In this document: positions 47,246-59,197 of the stretch, piece after piece
Numbering within the stretch: position 1 is the stretch's first letter
How the letters are laid out: each line of letters begins with the position of its first letter
Assembly (NCBI GenBank): GCA_013400975.1
Contig: WBMZ01010830.1
Span: 62,001 to 126,000 of the forward strand
Length of the DNA: 64,000 nucleotides
Reading direction: 5' to 3'
Origin: Atrichornis clamosus
Lineage: Eukaryota > Chordata > Aves > Passeriformes > Menuridae
Translations under genes and position numbers: made by a program
The notes under the pieces: generated by a model
Told to the model about the DNA's origin: nothing
Databases searched by the model: none
What the model saw: only the letters and a program-made list of their open reading frames with translations

Positions 47246-50200
47246 CAAACAGAAGTAGAGATTTCATTGTCTGCAAAATCTAATTATTACACAAACCTGG
47301 TAACTTTCTGGGCCTTACCATCCTCAGATTTCACGTCTGGCACAGCTGAAAAGTTCTAAACAACGAGTTCAGGATTATTTCAGACCAACTATTTCCAGTA
47401 TACTACAAGTAGATGTCTGGGCAAAGCTGACACTCTGTTGTGGTTTTTTTCCATCACTAGCCCCAGTCAGAGGTAGGGTACTATACTGCACAGACCTGTG
47501 GGGTGAACTAGGGTAATAAAGGTTAGAATAATTGTACACAGATAATTAGTCACTACTTAAAAGGAAAGATCTAGCAACAACATCATAAATGGAAGAACTT
47601 TATTTGCAGAATTACAAAAATCAGCACTGAAACTATTATTTATAGGTGAACTGGAATGCCAGAAACAAACAGATTTGCTCTGTTATTATTGAAATGGTGA
47701 ATTGTTTAGTGTATTTCATTCAGTCTTTGATAGAGATGACATAAAATGGATATTCATTATTTCCATATTTTGTTTTAGCACACCTTGTTGGTAGGAAGGA
47801 CACTCAAGCAGTCCTTAATTACAGTAGCATCTTCAATATGATCCATGCATGGGTACCTAGATATCTATACATTGCTTTTCAACACATACCAGCCCTATAA
47901 AAGCACGGTGTAAAAAAACCCAAGTAAAATCATGGAACAACCATGTTAAAACATGGCTTAGTTAACCTACACAATGAGCATCATTTGGAAAAAATATAAC
48001 TTCCCTCTATGTGTAATCTCTACATTGCATAGGGCAGTTATTTCTTTGTTTAATCATGTCTTTGACCACAGTTCAAAAGTCAATATTCTGCTGTCAGATG
48101 CAGGCTTGCCATTGAGGGATAGGTAGGGAACTTAACTAGGAAGCTTTGTGAATAGGGAATTGAATTTGCATCTAATTCACTAAGCACACATGTTTACATG
48201 ACCTTTAAAAAAGGGAATTAAAGCAGTTTGATCATGAGCTCTAGGCAATCTGACATAGGTGATTGAATCAAGAGGCTCAGGTACTACTTACATGAGAGCT
48301 GAACTGAAAGAGAATTATTTTAATTTAAATGTAATTTCATATCAAATTCATAGATGTGTTAGCACTATGAAAAAAATGTAGAAGCACTGTCCAGAAGCTT
48401 CTAGGGTAGCAACAAATGCTCTAAGGCTGTCAGCTCATCCTGATGCCTTCTTGCTACCAAACAGAGTAGGAAGGGTATTGTGGAGATTTGGTGTCAGAAG
48501 GTGGCAACACTTAGGTTTTTTATCACCTAAAAAACCCACCACCATTGGGAAAGACAGACTATACCATGAACAGAAATACAAAACACGTGTTTGTGGCATC
48601 CTTGCCCAATGATATTCAAGAAAATATCTAATATTTACTGAGGTAAAACGTATTACAACATGGAATTCTCAGAAGAACACAAAAACTTGGTTAAATTGCT
48701 TAGGGACATTTAATTTCTAAACTCCTTAAATGCCAAACTTTCATTAGGCTACAAGTATGCAAAGCACAGTTTTGGTCATATGACCTGTCCCATGTCTAAG
48801 AGCCAAGCATCTCTTGCTCTGTACAAGTACTACATGCCTCGAAGGATTTAGAGCACTGGGTTTTGAAATATGTAGGGAAAGTAAATACTTTTCAAAAGCG
48901 AGAAGGATATTAGAGTTCTTATTTACTCTTGAAATGCTCAACAGCACACTTTCCAGGAGCATGTCAAAACTTTGTCTCTCCTCCACCCCGTGGGTATAGA
49001 AGATATGTGTCTCAGTATGCCTTACATTTCCAAGCAGGATAATGCATTGCTCACCAAGGGGAAAGGGAGGGTGGGAAAAAGAGAATGTCTACATAGTCTC
49101 TGCCAGACAGTCGTGAGTTTATTCTGTCTGTGTTATGAACTGACAAGGAGCTTTCTGCGTGCACGTGTGACTCTGGGCAGTGTGGTGCTAAACCCGCTAC
49201 AGACATTGTCTGTTGCCTTTTTGGATACCCACTAACACAATTGCTCATCTTGTTTGACTTGGGAGTACAGGCAGAACTGCTCTCAGCTTCCTGCAAAAGC
49301 TGCTGACAAGTCATGCAATGTGGGGACTCTATGGGGCCATTGGTATTAGGATTACCTATGTCATGCTTGTGACAAATGTAAGGTTAACAAGCAAATATTC
49401 CCAACCCAAATCCATTGAGATTTCATGGGGTAATAACTGCAGAGGAGCAGAACAGGAACGCAGAGTTTTATCTTTTTTTAATAGCTCATTAATACTAGTT
49501 ATAAATGCTTAATGGCTGATTACATCTTCATCCTGCACAAGGCCCCCCAAACATGTGCATCAACACAAGTTCCTCTTGTTCCATAGGTTGCCTGTTTTAC
49601 TGACTGTTCCAATGCAAAGGCAGCCCCAGCAAGGTGACCTCCCTCAGCCCTGCTCCCAAGATTTTCCTAGCTGTCCTTCTTCAGATAGGTAAGTGTCTTC
49701 CAGTACAGCCTTTTTATTTTCAGTTTTCTGAGCCATATTATCTATAAAATTTTATGAAAGTCTCAGTAATTTACTTAATTTTCATAATGTTGTTTAATTA
49801 TAACTGCATGTGATTTTCTGTTCTTGGGTATCAACTTTCCAGGTAATAATAATGCAAAAGAAAATATAGCTTGCAAAAATATTGTGCAGATAAGTAGTGC
49901 TTAATTTTGATGAAGCTGGGCACAGACTGGGGACTAATTATGTCTCTATCATACCTAGTAGATTGGTGAATCAAATGGTCTTGGCATTTGGGTTTTAAGA
50001 CAGTCTGAGCAATAACTTGGGTGTTACTGCCAGACTGCATACAGCCCTGTAGTGGAGGAGCACAGTGGAAAGATACTGAAGACATCCCATTTCTCCATTA
50101 TGTCCCCTTGCTGCATCTCAGTTCAAAGGTCCAAGAAGCACCTAATGCCCCTTTACTTCTCAATAATGGAACTTGATGGCTTATAGTTTATGATTAAAAT

Positions 50201-53200
50201 ACCCCTCAGTGTTTCTGCAATTTTTTAAAATGGAAAATGTTTGTGGTTTTGTTGGAAAAACAAGTTCATTTTTGTATCAGAGGAGGTGTGCTCTAGCTTA
50301 AGAGTTAAGCCAGAAGAGAAGAATGGAGATGTGAAGACTTCAGCCAGTGCTTAAGTTGCTTTTCAGGATCCAAACCTTTATATTCTGGTTCAAAATTTGT
50401 GATTTTCCAGTGATGATTCCAATGACTCTTCTTTTTCTTTACATTTATTGCATTTTTTTGGTGAAACTTGCATTTCCATACCAGTCTATAACACTATAGA
50501 GAAGACTTGCATGTCAGTACTTCACTGAATCTCTGATCATTTATGTCTGCTAATTTCTGCAATAAGAGCCCCTGACATGGTTCATGATGGATACATTTCA
50601 ACATAGCAGTTCTCAGCTGAGACTTAACGGAAGCTTTTGACATGTTTAAAAACTTGTCTTACTAGCTAAGGTGAAGGGTAGGTTTCAGATCTGGATCCCA
50701 CCAGCCATAGAGACTGATAGGACCTATACAAGTATTTTTACATAGATACAAAATTTATAGACATTACTCAACATGCATGACCGGGACAAGCACATTTATG
50801 AATAACTAAAGAGTAGATTTGCTAACTTTTTTGCTTTATCTTAATTTTTTCTATTAAATACTTCACAGTCCTGACCCTTTCAGCAAAATTTCATCATGTA
50901 AAATAATCTGAAATGGATGTCTTCACTTGGTCACAAGCATATGCTTCTTCTGTACCCGCTCAGTGGTTATATGCTCTGGATAAATCAGTAATCACAGTAA
51001 ACACAGAAATCAGGATCATAGCCCTTCTTAAAAGATGTGTGAGAAACTATTACAATGATGATAGTGTCCAAATATCTGTTGCTGTTATTGCTTTGTATAA
51101 TTCGTTTCATTTACAACCCTTCATTGTTCAGGAACCTTACCAAGTTGTTCTCTTCCCAGATGGTTTATTCAACTCTCCGCTCCTGCAGGAAAAGGTCAAG
51201 TCTACGTGCTCTTCTCTGGATCTCCCTAGCAGGGGAACAGAAAGTCCCACATTCATTCTCCTCCGATCCTTTATATGACAGAACTTATGCACATTATCCA
51301 ACACCAATCCTCAGTCTTCTCTAAGACCTTTATCAGACAACCAGAATCCTTCACAGAGAAGGAAGAATAAAAGTTTCCCAACTCCTCTCACCTTGAAACT
51401 TGGTCATCCTTTTCCTATCCTCTTATATCCCCATAGTCACGAGGATTTTTATCTCTAACTTGTAGGGCTTGCAGATGTTCCAGACTCCAGCAGAAGGGAA
51501 GTTCTTCTACAACTGTGTTCCTTGCAAAGACAAGACATTTTCTCTATCACATCTGGGAAGAGCCATACTTTCTAAACAGTAGACAACTTTTTGTAAGAAC
51601 TTACTACCAGGAGGTGAATTGTCCCCAGCAGTTTACCACACAGCAAATGCAACCAAGGGTCTTTGACAGATTTCCATCTCCTAGTTTGTTGATTTTCATT
51701 TATGGTGTAACAAACCTTGGCAGAAATCCTGAGCAAGATTCCAATCACCTGAATTGAGCCTTCCCTTGGTCTGATTTGCTGTAAGGTCTATGCAGGATGT
51801 TTATTCTTTTCCCTCAAGCTATTTCGTCTTGGAGAACCACTCAGTGTTTCTCTGATTCAGTGATGATAAAACCCAATCCATTTATCAAGATGAGTCAGCA
51901 GACTAGGTCTGCTCACACCCCTCTCCCCACACACATACACAGCATCAAAATGCCAACAAGCTGCATGTTGAACATATGTGCAGAACAGCTATGATAAGTT
52001 AGAACAATCATTAACTTATTCACTGTGCAATTCAAGTACATCTTGTACATGAGATTCCAAAATTATTTTAATAACAATAATCTTTGACTACACAGTTGAA
52101 GATAGTTGGATCTCTTCCTGAAAGCACATTCCCACAGTAATATCCATGGCACATCCATTACAGACAGTGCTGTTAGTTCTCATTAGCTAGGACAAACAAG
52201 GCAGTGAGTCACAATCTCGCTGCATAAAGGATCCCATTGTTTTAAACTGATAAACCAGAGATTCTGCTCTATGATGGTGTAAACCTGACACTGATTAAAG
52301 TTTTCTGGGATGTTAGAAAGGCAGCATTAGAATGGTTGTGAACCTGAGGTGTTAAGGAAGTCTGCCACAAAGACAAAGTCAGTTTGTAATTTTTCCAGTA
52401 GAAGTTATTTAGCTTCTCTCATTGTTGGGAGAACCTATTATGTTTGCTGGAAGTATTTTTCCAAACTCCTCTAAGAAAACTAGGACTAAGCTAAATAGAT
52501 TGTACCAAATATTTCTAAAGTTTGCCCAGTAAAATAAGTTGTGTTTATACACTTTTCACTTAATAGCCTGTTTCTGGTAGGTGGCATTTTTTTTCCAAAA
52601 TATGCTGAAGTGTATCTAATTTACACTACTATGAGAAAGTATTCTACCTCTTATGCTTTGGCTCTTGTTTTGTTGTTAGGTTTTGAAAAATCTTAGCTCT
52701 AATGGTGAAAGCCAAACACAGAAATACTTTTACCTGCACTTTGCCAGTAACATCAAAGGATGTGCTATTATCTCAATAGCAATTTGGACTGGTTATCTAA
52801 TGATAATCTTGGAATAAGTGAGTATGATTTGTGACGGTACTTATCTTTTGTAGGTGTGGTTGGCATGTATTAAAATATTTTTTTTTCCTTGCTGGATAGC
52901 TTGCCAAAGACTTCGGGCAATAAGTAATTATTCCATGTAAAATATTTATTCTCTGCCAGTCATATGTCTTTCTCAAAGATCTGTCTTTGCAGCAAGCATT
53001 AAAACCATGTAAAAGCTTAAATAAGGGGTCAGAATGAAATCTGATATAAGCAACTACAATAGAAATATGCGCTGTATGTGCTCTTTGTGAGTAGAGACCA
53101 GTTGTAATTCCTTTCTGCCTTTATTTAGAACCTTGGGATTAGATTATCCAATATTTGGTACCCAACTTCTGTTCGAGCCATTCAATTTCTGTTCCAGCTG

Positions 53201-53394
53201 TGACCCAGCTAGGAACTCACTAAGGTGAAGATTTTTGTGTTTTAAAGCTGGAAAAGGAAACTTCTTTTCCTTTTATTCCATTATATGTTGTAGGTTTTTC
53301 CCCTCATGAAAATGTTTTCTGTGCCTGAAGTGAAAGCTCCAGAATACACACACAATATAAAGTCAGATTGACCACAGCAGTTCCCAGCAGATGC

Positions 53395-53505
53395 TCTGCT
53401 TCTGAACCATGACTACGGCTCTGGGCTCCTCTGCAGTCACAACAACTCCTCCCGCGCAGGAGCGCGCACTGTGCGCTGTCACGTACTGGGAAGGCTAAAC
53501 TGAAC
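53395..53505. other. Tiny CpG cluster with GCGC palindrome
   Basis: Six CpGs fall within about 32 bases (53453-53483), in a window otherwise nearly devoid of CpG. They include gcgcac-t-gtgcgc (53464-53476), a perfect inverted repeat with a 1-base centre that resembles NRF1-type GCGCA...TGCGC sites, followed by tcacgta, a CACGT core. It is far shorter than a CpG island and no transcript structure is visible. Confidence 0.35.
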
Positions 53506-56500
53506 ACATTAAAATAAACTGTGCTAGCTTGAACTTGCACTAATTTATTTAAAGATTTATTTTCTCAAATATAGTGCTGAGAACTGAACTCACAACCTAA
53601 GAATTACTTCACTCTCCCAAAATCACACAAGAGACACAGTCAACCGAGCAAATAGGGTAATAAATGTGCACGTACAGTCTGTGTTATCTGCTTTTCCAAA
53701 TAAAAAGTTCACTTCAATATTTACATGTCTACACTGTAAATATCCTCTTTTTCTGATTCTAACTTCAGCACCTAGATACAAGGCTGACTTGATTTCCTCT
53801 AATCAAGTAAGAGAGTATGCAGACAGCTGCTGCTGCATTGGTGCTTGCCTGCAGAACTGGCAGGTTGTACTTCTGAAAAGTTTCAGGGCACGTCTGCCTC
53901 TTAAGAAATGTTTGAAGGCACAAGCCTCTCCTCAAGTGCAATGAGAAGTCAAAAGAAGAAGCTTCGGGAGGTCAAATAAACTTCTGAAAGACAAAACTGT
54001 AAAGTAAACCACAGTTGCAGTAGCAGCAGACATTGCCTTTCAGTGGTGGATCTCTTCAGTAAGCTATTTGCAATGAGTAAGTGCATCTAAGATCCCTTTC
54101 TATTTATTACATTTTCCATTAGGGAGCAAATTCTGTCAACCTTAGTATAACTCCAGCTATTTGCAAGTGTTACCTCTGGCATATGCCAGTGTGGCAGGTA
54201 ATTCAGACTCTTGGATGTAACTTCAATGATTTTTTGTCCCCTCTGTAGTGGTTACGAAGGGACTCTCACCAACAATGAAATCTCTAGATAATTACAAGCC
54301 AATCCCTGTCCTTATTGCACAGCTAATCTCTTGCTAAACTTTCAATATGCTATTGCATTTCAGCAAAGGCTGTCTTCCAATGCTGAAAAACACCCTGCAT
54401 AAGTAATTCCCATTAATAACAATATATTGATGCCATTTATTTAGTAATTCCTACTGCTTTGTAAGTACAAACGTTGTTTACTCTTTAAAGCTCCCAGAAA
54501 TTCAGTATTTCTCCAATGAAACCCTAGTGAAGACTAAACTAGAAAGTCAAGTTAGCAGAAATACTGGTGTAGTATTAATATGGTGTAAAAACACACAACC
54601 ATGGCTTATTTCATAATTTGACAGACAGGTATTATACTGATCATCTTTTAAAACTGATTCTATCTTGGAGATTACACTGATATGTTAATAGCAGCTTCTG
54701 ATGTTAAGTTGATAATGTCATTTATATATTGGCACAACACTGGTAGATTGACAAGACCTAAACTCTGTGGCAAGACACAGCAAGATTTAAAGAGGAATGG
54801 AAGGAGTTGAAAACATGATGAAAGAGAAGGATGTGAGTAGATCAGGCTGCATCCTTGGACTTATTAGGATTGTCTGTTAACTTGTTGCTGATCATGCAGC
54901 ATTTACATGAATAAAGTATTTAATTTTAGAACTTACTGCTTTGAAATAAGATAACTGAACAGTTTCTATCTGCTGCTAAATTGCAGACTCCCAGTTTCCA
55001 ACAACTCAAACTACCCAACATATTGCTACTTTAGATACTTTTTTTTCATGTAAATGTAACAGGCCTGTGCCTGCTCAGGAACATGAAGGACCTCCTGGAT
55101 TTGTTTTTACTAGGAGGACATCCTGAATTTTTGTCAGCCTATGTGACTTAACCATCATGAAATTGTCACTGTTGTATAATTCTACAAGGAAATGACATGT
55201 TCACAGATCATTCTATATCTGATTTGGCCTGAAACCCTGCTGTTATCTCTCACTTCTGATCACTTGAATGTGGAAACATTTCTGGGCTCCGAACGTTTTG
55301 AAAGGGATTACATATGAACACAAAAAGCAATATTCAAAGGGGAAAGTTTCAGCCTGACTTTTAAAAGTGTTTGGCAAGGGACATTCAGTGAGTTAAAAGG
55401 GCTGGGAGTTCCAGGCAGAAGGAACAGGGTATGCAAATATTCAATTAGCAGCAGTATGAGGGCGAGACTGGAAGAAACAGAACAATTTAGATGAATCTCT
55501 GGGAGAATTGGCAGGAATGTAGGTGACAAGGAAGTCTTATAAATCATGTCATGAAAAAAGCATGGAATGTTTGATAGCAAGGAACGAAAAACATATGAAA
55601 ACAGCACATTACCCAATTAGAAGCAAATGCAATGAGAACATTTCAGGGTAATGCAGGAATCAGCTTACTTCTAGGCAAGAGTCCAGCTCACACATTTTAG
55701 AATGGCTACTGTGGAAGCAAAATGTGTATAGGAAAGTAGGCGTGAAGATGATTAAAATAACCAGGCCTGCTCATGATTGCATAGGATGAAGACAGTGTAA
55801 TTAACTTGGCTAAAGGAGTGTCTTATCCTTGCGATATATGTAAGCTGATAAGAGGCTAAACAAGTGGAGGCAGCTGAAAATTGAATGAAATGGAATGGAG
55901 TCTTCAAAACAGCTCCAAAAAAATTGACTCATTATGTTGCTGTAAAACATGTCCATTTGATCTGCAACATGGAAAGAGCACTCATCTTGGTCTCCATCCT
56001 GAAACAATTCACATCATAGTGACATTTGGGTACAAAGAGAACTTTCACAATGTAATGTCTGTGTTCAGAGTCAACTAAAGACTAGTTTACCACAGATTGT
56101 CATGGAATATTTGGCAAAAGATTTCTTGCAAAAAAATGATTTTACAGCAGAGAGATAGGCACAATGGAGACAGTGAGGCTGTGGTTAGAGGGAAGAAAGA
56201 TGTAAAGTGTACCTGCAGATCCTACTATCTGAACCAAAATAAAAACCTCAACATTGATCCACTAATATAATTTTTAGAAAAGTTATTAGAAGCAGATGTA
56301 ACAAAATAAGATTTTAATTTTCCCTTCGTCATCAGTAATTCCAAAGCATATTGTTGCAATTTCATTTGGCTTTTCCGAACGAAATTTTACAACATGAGAA
56401 AAAGGATTCTAACTCTCAAGCTGACCCTTGAAATTCTGAAGTAGCGAGGATTAGAAAGAATCTACAAAATAAAGAATGAAGACAATTGCAAATAGTTGAA

Positions 56501-57464
56501 GGAACAGATGAGGAAAGAACTGTTTAGGACACCCTGAATATCTTTTTTGTTTGTCTGAGTGTTAAACTACATAAAATAGTTGGTCTAAACAGAAATCTAT
56601 ATTTTTCTTCATCATTTCTATCTAAAGTGAAAAAAACTCACCCCGCAACGAACCCACAAACAACAAACAAAACCAGAAGCATTTGTTTTACACTGAACAA
56701 AAACTTTCATGTAATCTAACATAAGTTTTACTCTGGTCACTTGCGGTAAACATAAATGAAGCTGGGTTTTCAAAGAAAGTCAAGTAGGCTATCAGCTGGT
56801 CCCCCACACAATATTCTCACCAGCTGAAGTGCTCAAAAGTGTACTGAATTCTGAAGACCTGGCAGTGGAAGCATGACCTTTCTGTTTCTTACCATGCTTC
56901 ATAGCAATGCCTTGAATTTATCTAAAGAATTCTTTAAAATAGAAACAGCTCAACCAAACATCACATTATATTAATAAAAATGCCTATAGAAACAGTGTAT
57001 TTTGTTGTCCTTGGAATTTCAGTTAAAACTCCCAAGTAACAGTACTCTAAATTTTAAAATGTATTGTTTTGAGAGAAAACTTTAAGTTCTTTGAATAATT
57101 ACTTAACAGATAATTGAAGAGCAGGAAGTGGGTTTGATTCTGTGTGAACATATTGGATTGTACTTCCTGGTTTTGTTCCCATCATTACCTACTTTCTAAG
57201 TGCATGTTTGGTGATCTTTTTTTCAGAATGCTTGTATCCAATATAACACTGGCATGACAGGCTGAGAAAGTGAAGTATGTTTCTTCTCAAAGCAGGTCTG
57301 CAGTCCAAATCTCAAGGAACACTTATTTCATGACACAACGCAGCTGGTGCTTAGAGTTCTTAAGGTTGTACATGTGAAAATGAAACTACAGGACCTATTT
57401 CTCTGAATGAAATAACTTCACTTTCTGGTTTTAAAAGTGAAGAACAGTATCCTCCCTTAGAACT

Positions 57465-57645
57465 TGTGCTGGTTTTGGCTGCAGTAGAGTTAAGTTTCTT
57501 CACAGTGGCTGCTATGGGGCTGTGTTTTGGATCTGTGCTGTGTTGATAATATAGAGATGTTTTTGTTGTTTCTGAGCAGGGCTTGCCCAGAGCCAAGACC
57601 TTTTCTGTTTTTCATACTGCCACACTGGCGAGGAAGTTGAGGGTG
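57465..57645 (+). mobile_element. LTR-B (outer), 5' part
   Basis: The left part of a second avian ERV LTR, plus-strand sense. It starts tgtgctggttttggctgcagtag, includes 'ggggctgtgttttggat', 'tgttgataatatagagatg' and 'gagcagggcttgcccagag', and is interrupted at 57645 by LTR-A copy 4. The rest resumes at 58793. The start is placed on the TG that opens the recognised LTR pattern; no exact target duplication is visible around the outer element. Confidence 0.75.
57641..57645. repeat. Target-site duplication (left) of LTR-A copy 4
   Basis: gggtg directly before the tgtagt end. The same five bases follow the other end at 58788-58792. Confidence 0.75.
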
Positions 57646-58787
57646 TGTAGTGGTCCGTGGTTCATTCATGGGTTTCAGCACCAAAAAGACTGTAGTGGGT
57701 TGACGCTGGCTGGACGCTAGACACCCACCAAACCCTCTATTATCACGCCCCTCTGCAACTGGACAGGGGAGGGAAAATGTAACAAAGGGCTCATGAGCTT
57801 AGGACAGAAAGAGATCACTCACCAGACAGCATCACAGGCAAAACACACTCAAATTAGAGATATTAACTGAATTTATTACTAACAAAGTCAGAGCAGGATG
57901 ATGAGAAGTAAAGTAAGACCTTAAAAACATCTTCCTACCACCTCTCCCTCCTTCCCGGCTCTACCTCCTCTCCTGGACAGGTTCAGGGAGACAGGGAATG
58001 GGTGTTATGGTCAGTTTATGCCACTGTTCACGGAAAGGAGCCCATCCCCTGCTCCAGTGTGGGGTCCCTCCCACAGGAGACAGTTCTCCATGAACTTCTC
58101 CAACTTGAGTCCATCCCATGGGCAACAGTCCTTCACACACTGCTGCAATCTGGGTCACTTTTCCACAGGGTACAGTTCCTTAGAAACAGGCTGCTCCAGG
58201 GTCTGTCTCCCACAGGGTCACAAGGTCTACCAGCAAACCTGCTCCAGGGTGGGCTCCTCTCTCCACTGGTCTGCGGGTTCCTGGCAGGAGCCTGCTCCAG
58301 CAATGGGTCTCCCATGGGTTCACAGGCTCCTCTCAGGCATCCACTTGCTCCAGGTGGGGCTCTTCCACAGGCTGCAGGTGGATCTCTGCTGCCCCGTGGT
58401 CCTCCATGGGCTGCAGGGGGACAGCCTCCTTCACCATGATCTTCACCACAGGCTGCAGAGGAACCTTGGCTCTGGAGCCTGGAGCACCTCCTCCCACTCC
58501 TTCTCCACTGACCTTGGTGTCTGCAGAATTGTTTCTCTCACATGTTCTCACTCCCTTCTTCTCTGGCCACAATTACATCTGCACAATAACTTTTTTCTTC
58601 TTAAATATGTTATCACAGAGGCATTATCACCATTTCCAATTGGCCCAGCCTTGGCCAGCAGTGGGTCCTCCTTGGAGCCAGCTGACATCGGCTCTGTCAG
58701 TCATGGAGGAAGTTTCCAGCAGCTCCTCACAAAAGCCAACCCTGTAGCTCCCCTGCTACCAAAACCTGGCCATGCCAATCCAATACA
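57646..58787 (-). mobile_element. LTR-A copy 4, complete, inserted in LTR-B
   Basis: The only complete LTR-A here: about 1,142 bases, sense on minus, ends TG...CA on either strand, flanked by gggtg. On minus it runs from 58787 through the U3-like part with a TATA-like word (about 58598-58612), the 44-49 bp modules (about 58400-58060), an AATAAA-type word (near 57871-57877) and a conserved 3' end ('tgtagtgggttgacgctggctgg' at 57691 on plus). A further 45 bases (57646-57690) that look tRNA-derived lie between that usual end and the target duplication. No gag, pol or env is present, so it is a solo or strong-stop-like LTR. The frames at 58002-58439 and 58018-58830, the longest in the window, are antisense by-products of the modules and are not genes. 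Confidence 0.85.
57652..57683 (+). other. tRNA-Phe-like 3' segment including CCA
   Basis: On the plus strand, ggtcc...tggttc...gggtttc-gcacca lines up with the T-arm, acceptor 3' strand and CCA of vertebrate tRNA-Phe(GAA) at about 26 of 32 positions without gaps (tRNA recalled from memory). On minus, the CCA-proximal part is the expected orientation for a primer-binding site next to the LTR 3' end, separated from it by 7-8 bases. The match extends about 14 bases past the usual 18-base primer site. Confidence 0.6.
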
Positions 58788-58792
58788 GGGTG
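58788..58792. repeat. Target-site duplication (right) of LTR-A copy 4
   Basis: gggtg immediately after the caataca end, identical to 57641-57645. A length of five bases is typical of several ERV integrases. Confidence 0.75.
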
Positions 58793-59197
58793 CATGGGAG
58801 TTTGGGAGAAGACACAGCCAGAACAGGTGACCCAAACTGACCAAAGGGATATTCCAGACCACATGGCATCATGCTCAGTATATGAAGCTGGGGAAAAGAA
58901 GGGAAAAGGGGAAACATTTACTGATGGTGTTGTCTTCCCAAGTCACCCTGACGCGTGATGGGGCCCTGCTCTCCTGGAGATGGCTGAACACCTGCCTGCC
59001 TGCCCATGGGAAGCAGTGGATTAATTCCTCCCCTTGCTTTACTTGTGTGCTTGTCTTTTGCTTTCCCTATTAAGCTGTCTTTATCTCAACCCATGACTTT
59101 TCTGCCTTCTCCCCTTCAAATTCTCTCCCCGTTCCTCCTGGTGAGGGAGTGAGTGGCTGCCTGGGGCTTGGCTGCTGGCTGGGGTTAAACCACAGCA
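58793..59197 (+). mobile_element. LTR-B (outer), 3' part
   Basis: Continuation of the LTR interrupted at 57645. It contains 'gacacagccagaacaggtgacccaaactgaccaaagggatattccagaccacatg', a TATA-like word tatatgaa (58879-58886), 'ctcctggagatggctgaacacctgcctgc', 'ctattaagctgtctttatctcaaccca', and closes at 'ggctggggttaaaccacagca' (59197). Removing LTR-A and one gggtg restores a continuous LTR-B of about 586 bases. No retroviral internal region follows, so LTR-B was already a solo LTR or is a fragment. The frames at 58882-59073 and 59081-59263 are repeat by-products. Confidence 0.75.

Larger units (their letters stand above)
46396..57464. other. Long AT-rich stretch, no gene recognised
   Basis: Eleven kilobases without a supported exon, RNA gene or identifiable repeat, apart from a 22-bp tandem array (47187-47245) and a CpG cluster (53395-53505), listed separately. 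The longest frames (46827-47144 minus, 105 codons; 50913-51278 plus, 121 codons) have no domain, no splice context and no tract of conserved-looking codons. Confidence 0.45.

Noticed and set aside
58018..58830. 270-codon plus-strand open frame, the longest in the window
   Set aside because: It lies entirely antisense over LTR-A copy 4 and adjoining LTR-B, and follows the 44-49 bp modules. Its counterparts in copies 1 and 2 are broken, and no protein family is recognised.
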